Origin: Stomoxys calcitrans
Lineage: Eukaryota; Arthropoda; Insecta; Diptera; Muscidae
Length of the DNA: 64,000 nucleotides
Reading direction: 5' to 3'
Assembly: GCF_963082655.1 (NCBI RefSeq)
Contig: NC_081554.1
Coordinates: 192,602,206-192,666,205, forward strand
A program made the translations under genes and the position numbers. The notes beneath the pieces were generated by a model. That model was not told the DNA's origin and searched no databases. It saw nothing but the letters and a program-made list of their open reading frames with translations. This document shows, in pieces, positions 42,984-55,575 of this stretch; position 1 is the stretch's first letter, and every line of letters begins with the position of its first letter.

Positions 42984-43915
42984 TTTTTATACCCACCACC
43001 GAAGGATGGGGGTATATTCATTTTGTCATTCCGTTCCGACACTATAAAGTATATATATTCTTGATCAGCGTAAAAATCTAAGACGATCTAGACATAACCG
43101 TCCGTCTGACTGTTGAAATCACGCTACAGTCTTCACAAATAGAGATATAGAGCTGAAACTTTGAACAGTTTTTTTTTTGTCCATAAGCGGGTTAACTTCG
43201 AAGATGGGCTATATCGGACTATATCTTGATATAGCCCCCATATAGACCGATCGGCCGATTTGGGGTCTTAAGCCCATAAAAGACACATTTATTATCCGAT
43301 TTTGCTGAAATTTGGGACAGTGAGTTGTGTTAGGCCCTTCGACATCTTTCTTCAATTTGGCCTTGATCTGTTCAGATTTGGATATAGCTGTCATATAGAC
43401 CGATCCTCCGATTTAGGGTTTTAGACCCATAAAAGCCACATTTATTATCCGCTTTGATAACATTTGGGACAGTGAGTTGTCTTAGGCCCTTCAACATCTT
43501 TCTTCAATTTAGCCTTGATCGGTTCTGATTTGGATATAGCTGCCATATCGCCAGATATGGCAGAGATCGGTTTGATCTCTCGATTTAAGGTTTTGGGCCG
43601 ATAAAAGGTGCATTTATTGTCCGATGTCGCCGAAATTTGGGACAGTGAGTTAAGTTAAGCCCCTTGACATACTTTTGCAATATGGCACAGATCGGTCCAG
43701 ATTTGGATATAGCTGCCATATAGACCGTTCTCTCGGTTTTAGGGTTTGGGGCCACAAAAAGCACATTTATGTTGCCGAATTTGAGACAGTAAGTTGTATT
43801 AGGCTCTTCGACGTCTTTCTTCAATTTGGCCCAGGTCGGTCCATTTGAGTATAGCTGTCATATAGGCCGATCTCTCGGTTTAAAGTTTTGGTTCCTTAAA
43901 AGGCAAACAAAATAT
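42984..43915 (+). mobile_element. DINE-1-like element (plus), type A, joined to a minus type B element
   Basis: Opens TTTTTATACCCACCACCG and runs through GATCAGCGTAAAAATC and GACGATCTAGACAT. About five type A monomers follow, then it stops without a 3' end near 43915. Confidence 0.8.
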
Positions 43916-45240
43916 AATGGATAAGAAATGCTATGCTATTAGAGCTATAACAAGTTAAGAACCGATTGGGACCATATTTGGTTTTGCTGTCGGAGACCAA
44001 AGTGGCAGTCATAATGCAAAATTTCAGCCAAATCGGATAAGAATTGCGCCCTATAGTGGCTCAAAAACAAAACTGGGAGATCTGTTTATATGGAAGCTAT
44101 ATCAGTTTATTAACCAATTCAGACCATATTAAGCACTTATATTTACAAGGTCATAGAAGAAGTCGTTGTGCACAATTTCAACCAAATCGGATATAAATTA
44201 CGATCCCAAGAGGCTAAGGAAGTATAATCGGGAGATCGTTTTATATGTTTTATATGGGAGCTTTATCAGGTAATGAACCGATTTAGACCATACTTGGAAA
44301 AGTTGTTGAAAATTAATCTAAACCACTTCATGCAAACTGTTAGCCATATCCGGTAATATTGGGTTGCCCAAAAAGTAATTGCGGATTTTTTTAAAGAAAG
44401 TAAATGCATTTTTAATAAAACTTAGAAAGAACGTTAATCAAATATACTTTTTTTACACTTTTTTTCTAAAGCAAGCTAAAAGTAACAGCTGATAACTGAC
44501 AGAAGAAAGAATGCAATTATAGAGTCACAAGCTGTGAAAAAATTTGTCAACGCCGACTATGTGAAAAATCCGCAATTACTTTTTGGGCAACCCAATAATT
44601 GCGCCCTCTAGCGGCTCAAGAAGTCAAGATCCGATATCAGTTTATATGGGAGCTATATGAGGTAATGAACCGATTTGCATCATACTTGGCAAAGTTGTTG
44701 GAAGTTAGAACAAAAACACTTCATGCTGAATTTCAGCCAAATCGGATAATAATTGCGCCCTCTTGCGGCTCAAGAAGTAAAGATCCGAGATTGGTTTGTA
44801 TGGGAGCTATATCAGGTTATAAACCGATTTTGCCCAAACTTTGCACAGTTTTTGTAAGTTGATGCAAAACTTCTGCCAAGGCGGATAATAATTGAGTCCT
44901 CAAGAGGCTCAAGAAATCGTGATCCAAGATCGGTTTATATGGCAGCTATATTAGTCTGTAAGCCAATTTTGGCCATACTTAGCACAGTTGTTGGAAGTTA
45001 GAGCAAAATACTTCATGCTAAATTTCATCCAATTGGACAATAATTGCGCCCTCAAGAGGCTCAAGAAATCACGATCGGATTATATGACAGCTATAATAGA
45101 CATGATGTAGCTCATTTACAATCCCAAGCGACCTATACTAGTAGGAAGTATTCGTGCAAGCGCCTAGTTTAATTCCTTCGAAAGTTAACGTGCTTTCGAC
45201 TGAGGGACGGACTGAACTAAATCGACTTAAAATGTAAAAA
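43916..45240 (-). mobile_element. DINE-1-like element (minus), type B, carrying a MITE
   Basis: Begins with the minus-strand start region (AAATGCTATGCTATTAGAGC, ATAACAAGTTAAGAACCGAT). Type B monomers (GCTATATCAGGTAATGAACC, GCGCCCTCTAGCGGCTCAAG) lie on both sides of the MITE. The right end reaches CGAAAGTTAACGTGCTTTCG and a reduced GGGACGGACTGA block. Confidence 0.8.
44359..44595. mobile_element. mariner-type MITE
   Basis: Inverted ends TTGGGTTGCCCAAAAAGTAA and TTTTTGGGCAACCCAA, flanked by TA (44357-44358 and 44596-44597). Length 237 bp, no coding. Confidence 0.95.
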
Positions 45241-46092
45241 ATCTTTCGTTTGATAACGGGTAGAGGTTCTATTTGAAATTTCAAATGGTTAAATCTGAGG
45301 TTAAAATTAGTTTTTTTTTATATACCCAGCCCCATAGGAAGGGGGTATACTAATCTAGTCATTCTGACTTCCGACATAGGAAAAAGCATGGCTTGACCTT
45401 CTTCGAATTTTTCGACCATCAAGAATTTGTATACTTTATGGGATCGAAAATGTACATTTCATTACAATTGAAATAGAAAATGAACTGAATATGCCATGTC
45501 CTTCGGTGGTGGGTATAAGACTTCGAGCTTTTTTATGAATTGCTTAAAAAGTTTATGATTTTTTTTTTACTTGTTAAGTCAACTAAAACACAAAAATTTT
45601 ATTGCCGCTAGATTTGGGGGAAGGAAAAACAATAATTTACATTTTTTTCCTGGTTTTACATTTTTCTTTTCTTGCCTTTTGATGGCTTAGAAAGGATATG
45701 CTCATTAAAATATTCTCCATAGCCAAAAGAGGCACAAGAAACGAGAATGCAATGAGCTCGCTTGTGTTGCATCACACCGCATTTGTCCATCCTTCTATAC
45801 ATCCATCCATACAGCATTCATGAAACAAATTCTGGCTAATTTGTATTCATAAATTAACGAGCTACACCCTGTGCCATCATATCGTGCCATCACTATTTTT
45901 ATTGTGCCACGAATACGTACCAAATATGAATTTTAATTATGTAAATGAAGTATAAAGAAAAAGAAGGCCAATTTTTTTTTGTGGGCATTCTTTTCATAAG
46001 GCTTACATTGTTGCATTGCGGGGTTTGAAAGGAAATAGTGTTGCAATTGAAATATAGTATTTTCTTTGAAGGGCTTTAAGATACATAGAATA
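45241..46092. repeat. spacer with DINE-1-like remnant
   Basis: A short deleted copy lies at about 45318-45520 (TATATACCCAGCCCCATAGG at its left, TCGGTGGTGGGTATAAGACT at its right). The rest, to 46092, shows no gene. Confidence 0.5.
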
Positions 46093-46739
46093 CTAGCTGG
46101 ATAGGGCCCGCTCCGCTGCGCCTTCTTTCACTCTCTTATCTTATCTGAGCTCTATATGGTCAAGTCAGGAAATAAGTCCTGTTTGGGGGTACTGGTACGG
46201 CCTTCAGATATTTCGCGCCAATGTGGATATTATATTGGTGCTCTTCTTCCAAATACCTTTCATCGGAGCCGTATATTGCTATGGTCGGTAAATATGTCCG
46301 GTATGGGGGCGTTTTTGAGAGTGAAGCGGATCCCCACATATCAGATTCGTGCTCTGGTCTCAATGGTCTTTGGTTTATATTCCATAAGGCTGGTGGCTTT
46401 GGAAGTGGGGCCGCCCCCTAGATACCCCACCCATCTCCGAGATCTGGCGTTTTTGGACATAGGGTAAGGGGAGGGTCCGCACATTAAAGTTTGGATTTTA
46501 GATCTACTTCATTCTCTTAGATTTGGTGGTGGATTGGAGTAGCCAAACTCTTTGCCCTAAAAATGGATATCAGATTCATACTCCACTCCCGAAAATCACA
46601 ATGGAGCTTCATATGGCTATAGTCAGTATATATGTGTTGTTTTGGGGGGAGTTTATGAGGTGAGTCGTCTCTGAAACTCTTGGCCATGAAACAGACACAG
46701 ATTTTGAGGTGTATGCAGTATGGCCACTCACGTACTTAC

Positions 46740-46915
46740 AAACTAACAACAAATTTTGTCCATGAATATTCCACTAAAGAAAGTGCAATCTTCTCATATA
46801 TCAATGAGTACAGTCGGATTCAAGTTTCAAGCTCAATGATAAGAGGCCTCCTTTTTATAGCCAAGTCCAAACGGCGTGGCGCAGTGCGACACCTCTTTGG
46901 AGAGAAGTTTTAAGT
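46740..46915 (-). mobile_element. SINE body fragment (minus)
   Basis: TTTTGTCCATGAATATTCCA, TCAATGAGTACAGTCGGATT, AGCTCAATGATAAGAGGCC, AAGTCCAAACGGCGTGGCG and CGACACCTCTTTGGAGAG match the body of the SINE at 13285-13585. The tRNA-like head is missing. Confidence 0.75.
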
Positions 46916-48689
46916 ACGGGCAGTAGCCCGTACTTAGCCCTCAAAAAGTATCAGCATCGTGCTCTACTCTCAATTTGCCATTGGTTTAGGTGGAGTTTAT
47001 GGGTTGGCACGACCCTAAACATTTGGCCTTAAACTTGGATATCAAATTCGTTTTCTACTATCAAATACCTATTTTTAATCGCCATAGTAGGCAATCATGC
47101 CCGATTTGAAGGGAGTTTAGAGGCAGACGCTGAAGCAATATCAGCCTAGTGCTAGAGCACGATTTTGTTTGAGCCCCATAATGTCAAGCATTTTGAAGGA
47201 GGCTATCAAGATATTCAGAGCTAGGGGGTCTCGTTCAGATTCACACTAATTAATTTTTTTTATTGGTAATCTACATTCAAAATCATTTTGTAAAAGGACC
47301 ACTTGGGATACTATATTCTAAAAGATCCGCAGGTCCTCCTGTGGCCATCCCAATTTGATGGTAAAAAGTGTACTCTACTACCAAAGACCTTTTATTTCTG
47401 TCCTATTCTATCCTGATCGGACTTCATATATTATTTCATATTATTCTTATATTATTCTGAATTTTTGTTTTTTGGGTAGGATCGTTTGGGGAGGCATTGC
47501 CCTCTGACACGTCCTTTCATTTGAGTACAATATATTCTCGGTACATGACAGTTTGGCGTTGTATTTATTCCTAGGAGAGGTTCGGATAACCCCCTCCCCA
47601 CTCTAAGAACGTTTATTTGAGTCTTTTATTGTCGCGATCTACTATCCTGCGGAACGGTAGGACGTGACCCAGATACTTGAATCCTTATACCAACATTAGA
47701 TTCGAAATATACTGTCATAGACCTTTCTTTTAATTGACATATTATCCTGATCGAACTACACTTCCTATTGAGAGGTATTTAGTGAGTGGGCCGATCCCAG
47801 ACTCTGTCCTAATTGTGCATGCCAGATTCGCAGTCAAGTCCCAAAGACCTTTCATTCGATACCTATTTAGTGACATTGGACATTTATGCCCGTTTTGGAA
47901 TTTTTTGGATTGGGGAGGTCTCCTAGACACCTTGGATCAAATAACAGATATGTACTCAGTTTCTAACTATTGTATCTTTTGTTTCATACCCATATTGCCC
48001 CGACTCTTAGGGTAACATTTTAATGCCAAGTTCGTACTCTACTCTAAAATACTTTTCATTTGATACCCATATTGCCCAAAGCGGTGAAAGTGTCCTCTTG
48101 GGGCTTATTTGGGTTTGGGGATCCCCCCTCCCCGAAACTTAAAAGTGAAATTTGTTAACCAAATTCCTACTATACTTTTAAATACCTTTCATTTGATACC
48201 CATATTGTTCCAATCAGTGCACATGTCCGTTCGAATGGGTTTTGGGATGGGGCGTCCCCCCGATGATTTGACCGTAAAATTTTTTACCAATTTCGTGTTT
48301 TTGGGGTGCCATAAGATGCCATACAAAATTTCGCCTTAAACGGTGCACGCATCTCTGAGATCTGGTGTTTTTGAAAATTGGGGTATAGGGAAGGGTCCGA
48401 CCCCCCTTCAGATTTTGGAGCCAAGTGTTTTTTTGGGGGAAAGCCCTAAATCACCCCCTAAACTGAACTTCATTTTCGACTATAGCAATATGGAGCTTAA
48501 ATCAACTGCATTTGGGAGTAAATAACGAATTTGATATCTACAATATTTTCAGGGGCCGCTCCAGCCCCAAAACACCCTCCAAAAGGTTCATACTTTCGGA
48601 CCATGGTAATACGGGGCTCAAATTAAGGGATTTGTGAGTGGGGCACGAATTTGAAAAATCACTTCTTATTACCCTTATTTTCAAAAACA

Positions 48690-48960
48690 TCAGATCTTGG
48701 AGATTCTTATACAACAATGAGTGTTTTCCGATTCGGGTTGAGTTTATCAATGATAAGGGGACCTTTTTTATAGTCCGACTGGCGACATCTATTTGGGGAG
48801 AATTTTTTACATGACCATGCTTGGCATGGTACCTCCCAAATGTCGCCAGCAATAAGAGAGATAACCACAGCTTTAAATTTTTTCTGATGTTCTCGCCAGG
48901 ATTCGAAAGCAGGCGTTCCGCGTCATAGGTGGACATAGGCTACAGTGGCACGAATATGAT
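48690..48960 (-). mobile_element. SINE (minus) in the Helitron 3' region
   Basis: CAATGAGTGTTTTCCGATTC, ATGATAAGGGGACC, GTACCTCCCAAATGTCGCC, TTCTCGCCAGGATTCGAAAG and GCGTCATAGGTGGACATAGG give body and tRNA-like head. It lies about 85 bases from the CTAG end, as in the other Helitron copies. Confidence 0.7.
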
Positions 48961-49046
48961 ATTCACATTCAGGGCGAATTGTCTCCACCCTTATAAGATA
49001 TTAGAGAGTTAAAGAAGGCTCAGCGGAGCGGGCCCGGTTCGGCTAG

Positions 49047-50406
49047 TCGATTTATAAATGTGAGTTTTATAATGCCAATAATTTTAATTGGAAGATCGGC
49101 CTCTAGGGCACCAATGTCCAACAAAATGTCAGCGTAATGGTATAAAAAATTTGACTTTTATGAGCCCAAGATCGGAAGAAAGCACTGTATGAGGGCCACA
49201 TTATGCTATAGCCGATATAGCCCATATTCGAACAAAAATGGAATCTGAGAAAAGTTTCGTTGCAATATTTCCCTTTTTAAAGCCTTTGGCATGGCAGTCA
49301 GGCGGACAAGCCTAAATGGTCTTTGAATTTTACGACGAGTTGTTTTGCAAAAGGATTACTATGCGTTACAAACAAAATAAGCATACCCCAATGCTTTGAG
49401 AAAAAATATCAAATTTTAAAATATTAAATTTTAAATATTGTCTGCCAATATCAAACTGTCTGCTCAACTTAGTATTTTTGCTGTTTTAATTTTCCACTTT
49501 CACAAACACCAGGAGAGAGAGAGAGCCACCTGTCTGCTGCAGTAGTAGCACCACTTACGCATAGATAACCAAAAAAGGATTGATTCAACTTTTGCTGGGC
49601 AACAGCATTTGTTTCACAGCTTGTCCGTTTCGTCCATTTCAAAGCCATTTAAGCGGATATAATTTGTGACATTAACAGTTAACACAGCCAACAACGCACA
49701 AAGGAGAGTGAACAAACAGCAGCAAACAAATACAACGAAAAGAAACAATTCGCAACATCATCAGTGCTCCAAAGAGTGGGAGAGAAAGAAGAAAAAAAAT
49801 AGGGTGAGAATGGTAAAGGCAGGCAGTATGTCCGATAGCCACATTTTCACCCTAAAAGGTATAGCATTAACAAGGTAAACACCACACAAATGCATTTCCA
49901 AACATGTTACCACCTTTTGTTGTTGCTGTTGCTGTTGCTTTTTACGCCCACATTGCCATTCAGTGGCCAGGATGCATAGCCATTACCAGCGATTAAAATT
50001 CTACAGAGCATTTGATTATAGCAATACCTTCTTAACATGCAACAACGGCAGACAGTTGGTAATACAAAAAGACAGACCAACAGACAGACAGACACCCAGG
50101 CAGCCCTTACAGCTTCAATTGGATGGACAGTCCAAATGACCAAGGGAAAAATTCAAACAAATGGCAACAAAAGTTTAATTAAATTTGCAAATGCAGTTCG
50201 CAGCATGATGTGTAATGCGTGCTGATGGCGGTGCTACAATTGGCGTTGGGTATGGAGAGTATCATCCATCCATTTTATTTCCAATACGAAAAAAAAACGA
50301 TACTTCATGTGGAGAATTGCCAAGTTTTATGAAGAAATCCAAAAAAACTTTTACAAATTTTAAAATTTTTTCTTGAGATCAAATGTACAGAAAATTTTAA
50401 ATTAAA
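49047..50406. other. unassigned stretch, DINE-1-like remnant at left
   Basis: About 49080-49260 holds a decayed monomer pair (TTTTATGAGCCCAAGATCGG, GCTATAGCCGATATAGCCC). From 49640 to 49870 the DNA is rich in AACA, CAGCAG and ACAA words like a fly 5' untranslated exon, but no coding frame is convincing. Confidence 0.4.
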
Positions 50407-52219
50407 AACAAGTAAGAACGTGCTAAGTCCGGCCGGGCCGAATCTTATATACCCTCCACCATGGATCGCATTTGTCGAGATCTTTTCCCGGCATCTCTTT
50501 TTAGGCAAACATAGAATATTGAATAAGAACTGTTATGCTATTGGAGCTATATCAAGTTATAGTCCGATTCGGACCGTAAATGAATGCTGAACATTATAGA
50601 AGTCATTGTGTACTACTTCAGTTCATTTGGGTAAGAATTGCGCCGTGTAAGGGCTCAAGAACAAAAATCGAGAAATAGGTTTATATGGGAACTGTATCAA
50701 GCTCTTGATCGATTCAGACCATATTAGATTAGGTCATGAGAAAAGCCGTTGTACAAAATTTCCGCCAAATCGGATGACAATTGCGTCCTCTAGAGACTCA
50801 AGAAGTCGAGATCGCAGATCGGTTTATATGGTAGCTATATCAGGTTATTTTCCGATTTGCGCCATACTCAGCACAGTTATTGGAAGTCACAACAGAATCA
50901 TCCAAAATTTCAGCCAAACCGAATGAGAATTGCGCGCTTTATTGGCTCAAGAATATACCAGATTATGAGCCAATTTGAATCATATTTAACGCAGTTGTTG
51001 TTGTTGTTATACCAAAACACCACGTGCAAAATTCCAGTCAAATCGGACGAGAATTGCGCTCTCTAGACGCTCAAGAAGTCAAGATCCAAGATCGGTTTTA
51101 ATGGCAGCTATATCAACACATGGACCGATTTGGCCCATTTACAATCCCAATCGATCTACGCAAATAAAAAGTATTTGTGCAAAATTTAAAGTGGCTAGCT
51201 TTACTCCTTCGAAAGTTAGCGCGCTTTCGACAGACAGACAGACGGACGGACGGGCAGTCGAATGTTGGGAAGCATAAAACTGCGCATAATTCAAAATTTC
51301 AGCAAAATCGGATAAAAAACAAAGCTTTTATGGCCTTCAGACCCTTTATCGGGAGATGGGTCTATATGGCAGCTTTATCTAAATATAGTCCGATCTGAAC
51401 CATATTTGGGTCAGATATCGGGAGGCTTAAAATAACTCACTGTTGCAAATTTCAGCGAAATCGGGTAATACCTAAAGCTTTTATGGTCTTCAGACCCCTT
51501 GTCGGGAGATCGGTCTTTATGGCAGCTATATCTAAATACAGTCCGATCTGTACCAAATTTGGTTCGAATGTTGGGAGGCTTAAAACTGCGCACAATTCCA
51601 ACTTTCAGCAAAATCGGATAAAAAATAAAGTTTTTATGGCCTTTAGACCCCTTATCGGGAGATCGGTCTATATGGCAGCTTTATCTACATATAGTCCGAT
51701 CTGAACCATATTTGGGTCAGATATCGGGAGGCTTAAAATAACTCACTGTTGCAAATTTCAGCGAAATCGGATAATACCTAAAGCTTTTATGGTCTTCAGA
51801 CCCTTTTTCGGGAGATCGGTCTATATGGTAGCTATATCTAAATATAGTCCGATCTGAACCATATTTGGATCACTGTTTCAAATTTCAGCAAAATCGGATG
51901 GAAAAAAAGTTTTTATAAGCATAAGACCCTTTGTCGGAAAATCGGTCTATGTAGCAGCTATATCCAAATATGGTCCGATTTGGCCCGTTCAAGAACTTAA
52001 CCAGCTAGCATCAAAAATACGTATCTGTGCCATGTTTCAGCTCAATATCTTAATTTTTGAAGGCTCTAGAGTGATTACAATAGACGGACGGACATCGTTA
52101 AATCGTCTTAGAATTTTACGACGATCCGAAATATATATAATTTGTAGGGTCGGAAAGTGATATTTTGATGTGTTGCAAACGGAGTGACTAAATGAATATA
52201 CCAGTGGTGGGTATAAAAA
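50407..52219 (-). mobile_element. DINE-1-like element (minus), chimeric type B and type D monomers
   Basis: Left end AACAAGTAAGAACGTGCTAA and GGCCGGGCCGAATCTTATAT. Type B monomers run to 51240. After the block CAGACAGACGGACGGACGGG (51234 on) it changes to type D (TTATGGCCTTCAGACCC, CGGGAGATCGGTCTATATGG, AATATAGTCCGATCTGAACC), with a period of about 150 bp from 51350 to 51980. The right end has ACGGACGGACATCG, TTACGACGATCCGAAATATA and CCAGTGGTGGGTATAAAAA. Confidence 0.85.
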
Positions 52220-52945
52220 TAGCGATATTGAGCTTAAACTTTGCACAGATTCTTTTTTTTTTGTCTAGAGGCAGGTTAAGTTCGAAGATGGGCTGTATCG
52301 GACTATCTTCATATAGCCCCCATACAGATCGATCCACAGATTTTGTGCCTTAGGCCCATAAAAGCCACATTTATTATCCGATTTTACTGGAATTTGGGAC
52401 AGTGAGTTGTGTTAGACCCTTCGACTTCCTTCTTTAATTTGGCCCAGATCGGTCCAGATTTGTATATAGCTGCCATTTAGACCGACCTCTCGATTTAGGG
52501 TCTTGGGCCTATAAAAGGCACATTTGTAGTCCGATGGCGCCGAAATTTGGGACAGTGAGTTGTGTTAGGCTCTTTAACAACTTTTAATGTGGTTCAGATC
52601 GGTCCAGATTTGGATAAAAATGCCATATGGACCGATCTCTCGATTTAAGGCCTTGGCCCCATAAGAGGCACATTTATTATCCGATTTCGCTGAAATTTGG
52701 GACAGTGACTTATGTTAGGCTTTTCGAAATCAGGCCTATATTTGGATATGGCTACCAAAAAGACCAATATTTTGTTTTACAAAATTAAACAATGACCTGT
52801 ACTTAGTAAACCACTCCATGTCCGTGTCGAATTTGATCAAAATAGGACCATTTTTCGGTACAGCTCTAGCTATGAAGCTATAATACGGTTTTTCACCGTA
52901 TTACACAAAAGGTTGTTTAGATATATACCCGAGGTGGTGGGTATC
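52220..52945 (+). mobile_element. DINE-1-like element (plus), type A, 5'-truncated, abutting the previous one
   Basis: Starts inside the element at GATATTGAGCTTAAACTTTG. Three to four type A monomers and TATATACCCGAGGTGGTGGG follow. The 3' hairpin is absent. Confidence 0.8.
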
Positions 52946-53876
52946 AAAAGTTTTTAATTGTTACTAGTAAATTATTATTGTTTTGGCAACTCTGCTCTTG
53001 CTATCTTTTATTTTTGCAGAAGAATCTCTCGCGGGTATGTTTGGCTCATCTCATCTCACATTTCATCGCTTAAAAATTCTTGTTAATGTTGCCACTAACA
53101 GCATTTGTTGTTTACATTCAACGAACGTTCTTTTGGCTTGGCTATTTTTTTTTGTGACCAGCAGGCATGTTTTCCTTTTTTTTTGGTTTTCGTTTGGTTA
53201 GAACCTCTGAATCCTCTGGTCAAACGTTAATTTTCAAATTAACCTGGAAATTGTATTGTGTAACAACAGCAGCAACAAATTCTTGACATCAGATTCATTT
53301 GCAGCTGGCATGATGGTGCTATGCTGGTGGGCTCTTTGCCTCCGTGCTCTTTGGAGATGGAGAGTCAATCTCATTATATTTCGCATTCTCCAGCGCATTA
53401 TTAATTAATATTTCAATTAATTTTTGTTAAAGTGACGCAAAATGTCAGTCAATTGTTTGAATTTGCTCTGAGTGACCATAGTGGCTATAGATAAACAATT
53501 TATCACATGCTTTTAGTTTCTAACTATCTTTGGCGAGTTATAAAAATATTTGGTTAGGTTGGCCTATTTTTTTCGAAATTAGAGGAAAATTGTGTTAGTT
53601 TTGGGCTAGGAGGGTATCTATGTGGGCAAGGATTTTTTGGTGTTAAGCAGAGGAGCTTGATTTATTGAAAAGCCTTAAATGAATGAAAACTCCAAAAGCT
53701 GGTAGCTGAGGTTCAGCATAGAGGATTATACCTTTAGGGTCTAAGCCTGCATTCCTTTCATTTCATTGCATGCGCTCAATGTCAGCTATGATTTAATGCA
53801 AAGCTAAGCTATGTCCACACATTTTTGATAAGGGGTCTACCTTTACACCTTTCCATACAAACAACGTACAATTCTA
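52946..53876. other. unassigned stretch
   Basis: T-rich, no gene recognised. Confidence 0.4.
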
Positions 53877-54084
53877 TAGTCCGTCCGTCCGTCTGTCCGT
53901 CCGTCTGTCCGTCCATCTGTCCGTCCATCCATCTGTCCGTCCGCCCGTCTGTCCGTCCGTCTGTCCGTCCGTCTGTCCGTCCGTCTGTCCGTCCGTCCGT
54001 CCGTCTGTCCGTCTGTCCGTCTGTCCGTCCGTCTGTCCGTCCGTCTGTCCGTCCGTCTGTCCGTCCGTCTGTCCGTCCGTCCGT
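53877..54084. repeat. CCGT-based minisatellite
   Basis: Repeats of CCGTCCGTCTGT and CCGTCTGT, about 208 bp. It is the complement of the 5126-5680 array type and lies at the same block of a DINE-1-like element (here plus orientation, followed by TAAAGCTAGGCGCTTGAAAT). Open frames across it are artefacts. Confidence 0.9.
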
Positions 54085-54474
54085 AAAGCTAGGCGCTTGA
54101 AATTTTGCACAAATACTTTTTATTAGTGTAGGTCGGTTCGGATTGTAAATGAACCAATTCGGTCCATGATTTGATATAGCTGCCATTTTAACCGATCTGG
54201 GATTTTGACTTCTGGAGCCTCTAGAGGGCGCAATTCTCATCCGATTTGGCAGAAACTTTGTATAATGGCTTTCCTCATGACCTTCATCATACGTGTTCAA
54301 TATGGTCTGAATCGATCAATAGCTTGATACAGCTGCCATATAAACCTATCTCCCAATTTTGCTTCTTAAGCCCCCACAAGGCGCAATTCTCATCCAAATG
54401 AACTGAAATATTACAGCAAGACTTCATCAGTGTTCAGCATTCATTTATGGTCCGAATCGGACTATAACTTGTTT
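54085..54474 (+). mobile_element. DINE-1-like element (plus), type B fragment
   Basis: AAAGCTAGGCGCTTGAAATT, TTAGTGTAGGTCGGTTCGG, GATATAGCTGCCATTTTAAC and GAGCCTCTAGAGGGCGC give two to three monomers. It is cut at about 54474 by the SINE head. Confidence 0.8.
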
Positions 54475-54560
54475 TTTCGAAAGTTCTCGTCAGGATTCGA
54501 ACCCAGGTGTTCAGCGTCGAAGGCGGACATGCTAAACTCAGCGGTACGGTGGCCTCTATG
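54475..54560 (-). mobile_element. SINE head fragment (minus)
   Basis: TTCTCGTCAGGATTCGAACC, CAGGTGTTCAGCGTCGAAGG and CGGACATGCTAAACTCAGCG, then GGTACGGTGGCC. This is the tRNA-like head with B-box GGTTCGAATCC on the minus strand. The body is missing. Confidence 0.75.
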
Positions 54561-54701
54561 TCGCAACACCAGGCGCGTCTTTATACTCATTAACAAATAG
54601 CCGTAGAGAGAGAGAGAGATTCCAGAATACTTTTTAGCACGTTTAGAGTTAGCAATGGAATCTTTTTTTGTTTCAAACTTCCTAAATCTTGAATTATTTG
54701 A

Positions 54702-55575
54702 AACAAGTAAAAGCGTGCAAAGTTCTGCAGGGCCGAATCTTATAAACCCTCCACCGTGGATCGCATTTGTCAAGTTCTTTTCCCGGCATCCCTTTTTAGG
54801 CAAAAAAAGGATAAAAGAAATGATTTGCTCTGCTATTAGAGCGGTATCAAGATAGGTTTCGGTTTGGACCACAATTAAATTATATGCTGGAGACCTGTGT
54901 AAAATGCTGGAGACCTGTGTAAAATGACACAGTTGTTGGATATCATAACAAAACACGTCGTGCAAAATTTCATTCCAATCGGATGAGAAGTGCGCCCTCT
55001 GGAGGTTGAAGAAGTCAAGAACCAAGATCGGTTTATATGGCAGCTATATCAGGTTGTGACAGAGTTGTTGGATATCATATTTCATTCCAATCGGATAAGA
55101 ATTGCGACCTCTGGAGGCTCAGTAAGTCAAGAACCAAGATCGGTTTATATGGCAGCTATATCAGGTTGTAAACCGATTTTAACTATACATGACAGAGTTG
55201 TTGGATATCATAACAAAATACGTCGTGCAAAATTTCATTCCAGTCGGATAAGAATTGCGCCATCTAGAGGATAAAGAAGTCAAGACCCAAGATCGGCTTA
55301 TATGACAGCTATATCAAAACATGGACCGATTTGGCCCATTTACAATCCCAATCGACCCACACCTATTAGAAGTATTTGTGCAAAATTTCAAGTGGCTAGC
55401 TTTACTCCTTCGAAAGTTAGCGTGCTTGCGACAGACAGACGGACGGACGGACATGGCTAGATCGACTTAAAATGTTCTGACGATCAAGAATATATATACT
55501 CTATGGGGTCTCAGAAGAATATTTCGAGTAGTTACATATACGAGTTTCACCATCCTATGGTGAAGGGTATAAAAA
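54702..55575 (-). mobile_element. DINE-1-like element (minus), type B, both ends visible
   Basis: Left end AACAAGTAAAAGCGTGCAAA and GCAGGGCCGAATCTTATAAA, CCCTCCACCGTGGATCGCA. Four to five monomers follow. The right end has CGACAGACAGACGGACGGAC, ATGGCTAGATCGACTTAAAA, CAAGAATATATATACTCTAT and CATCCTATGGTGAAGGGTAT. A small direct repeat (AATGCTGGAGACCTGTGTAA-like) lies near 54885-54925. Confidence 0.85.

Larger units (their letters stand above)
46093..49046. mobile_element. Helitron-derived composite with two outward 3' ends
   Basis: The left border CTAGCTGGATAGGGCCCGC (46093 on) and the right border GGGCCCGGTTCGGCTAG (to 49046) are the same Helitron 3' end in opposite orientations. The base outside each CTAG end, read outward, is T, as expected for Helitron targets. 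The interior has the Helitron blocks (CCTTTCATTTGATACCCATA, GGGAGGGTCC, CGTTCGTACTCTACTC-like) and SINE sequences at 46740-46915 and 48690-48960. No coding is found. Confidence 0.75.

Noticed and set aside
53809..54300. Frames with [15 protein letters not shown] repeats
   Set aside because: Artefacts of the CCGT minisatellite, extended into DINE-1-like monomers.
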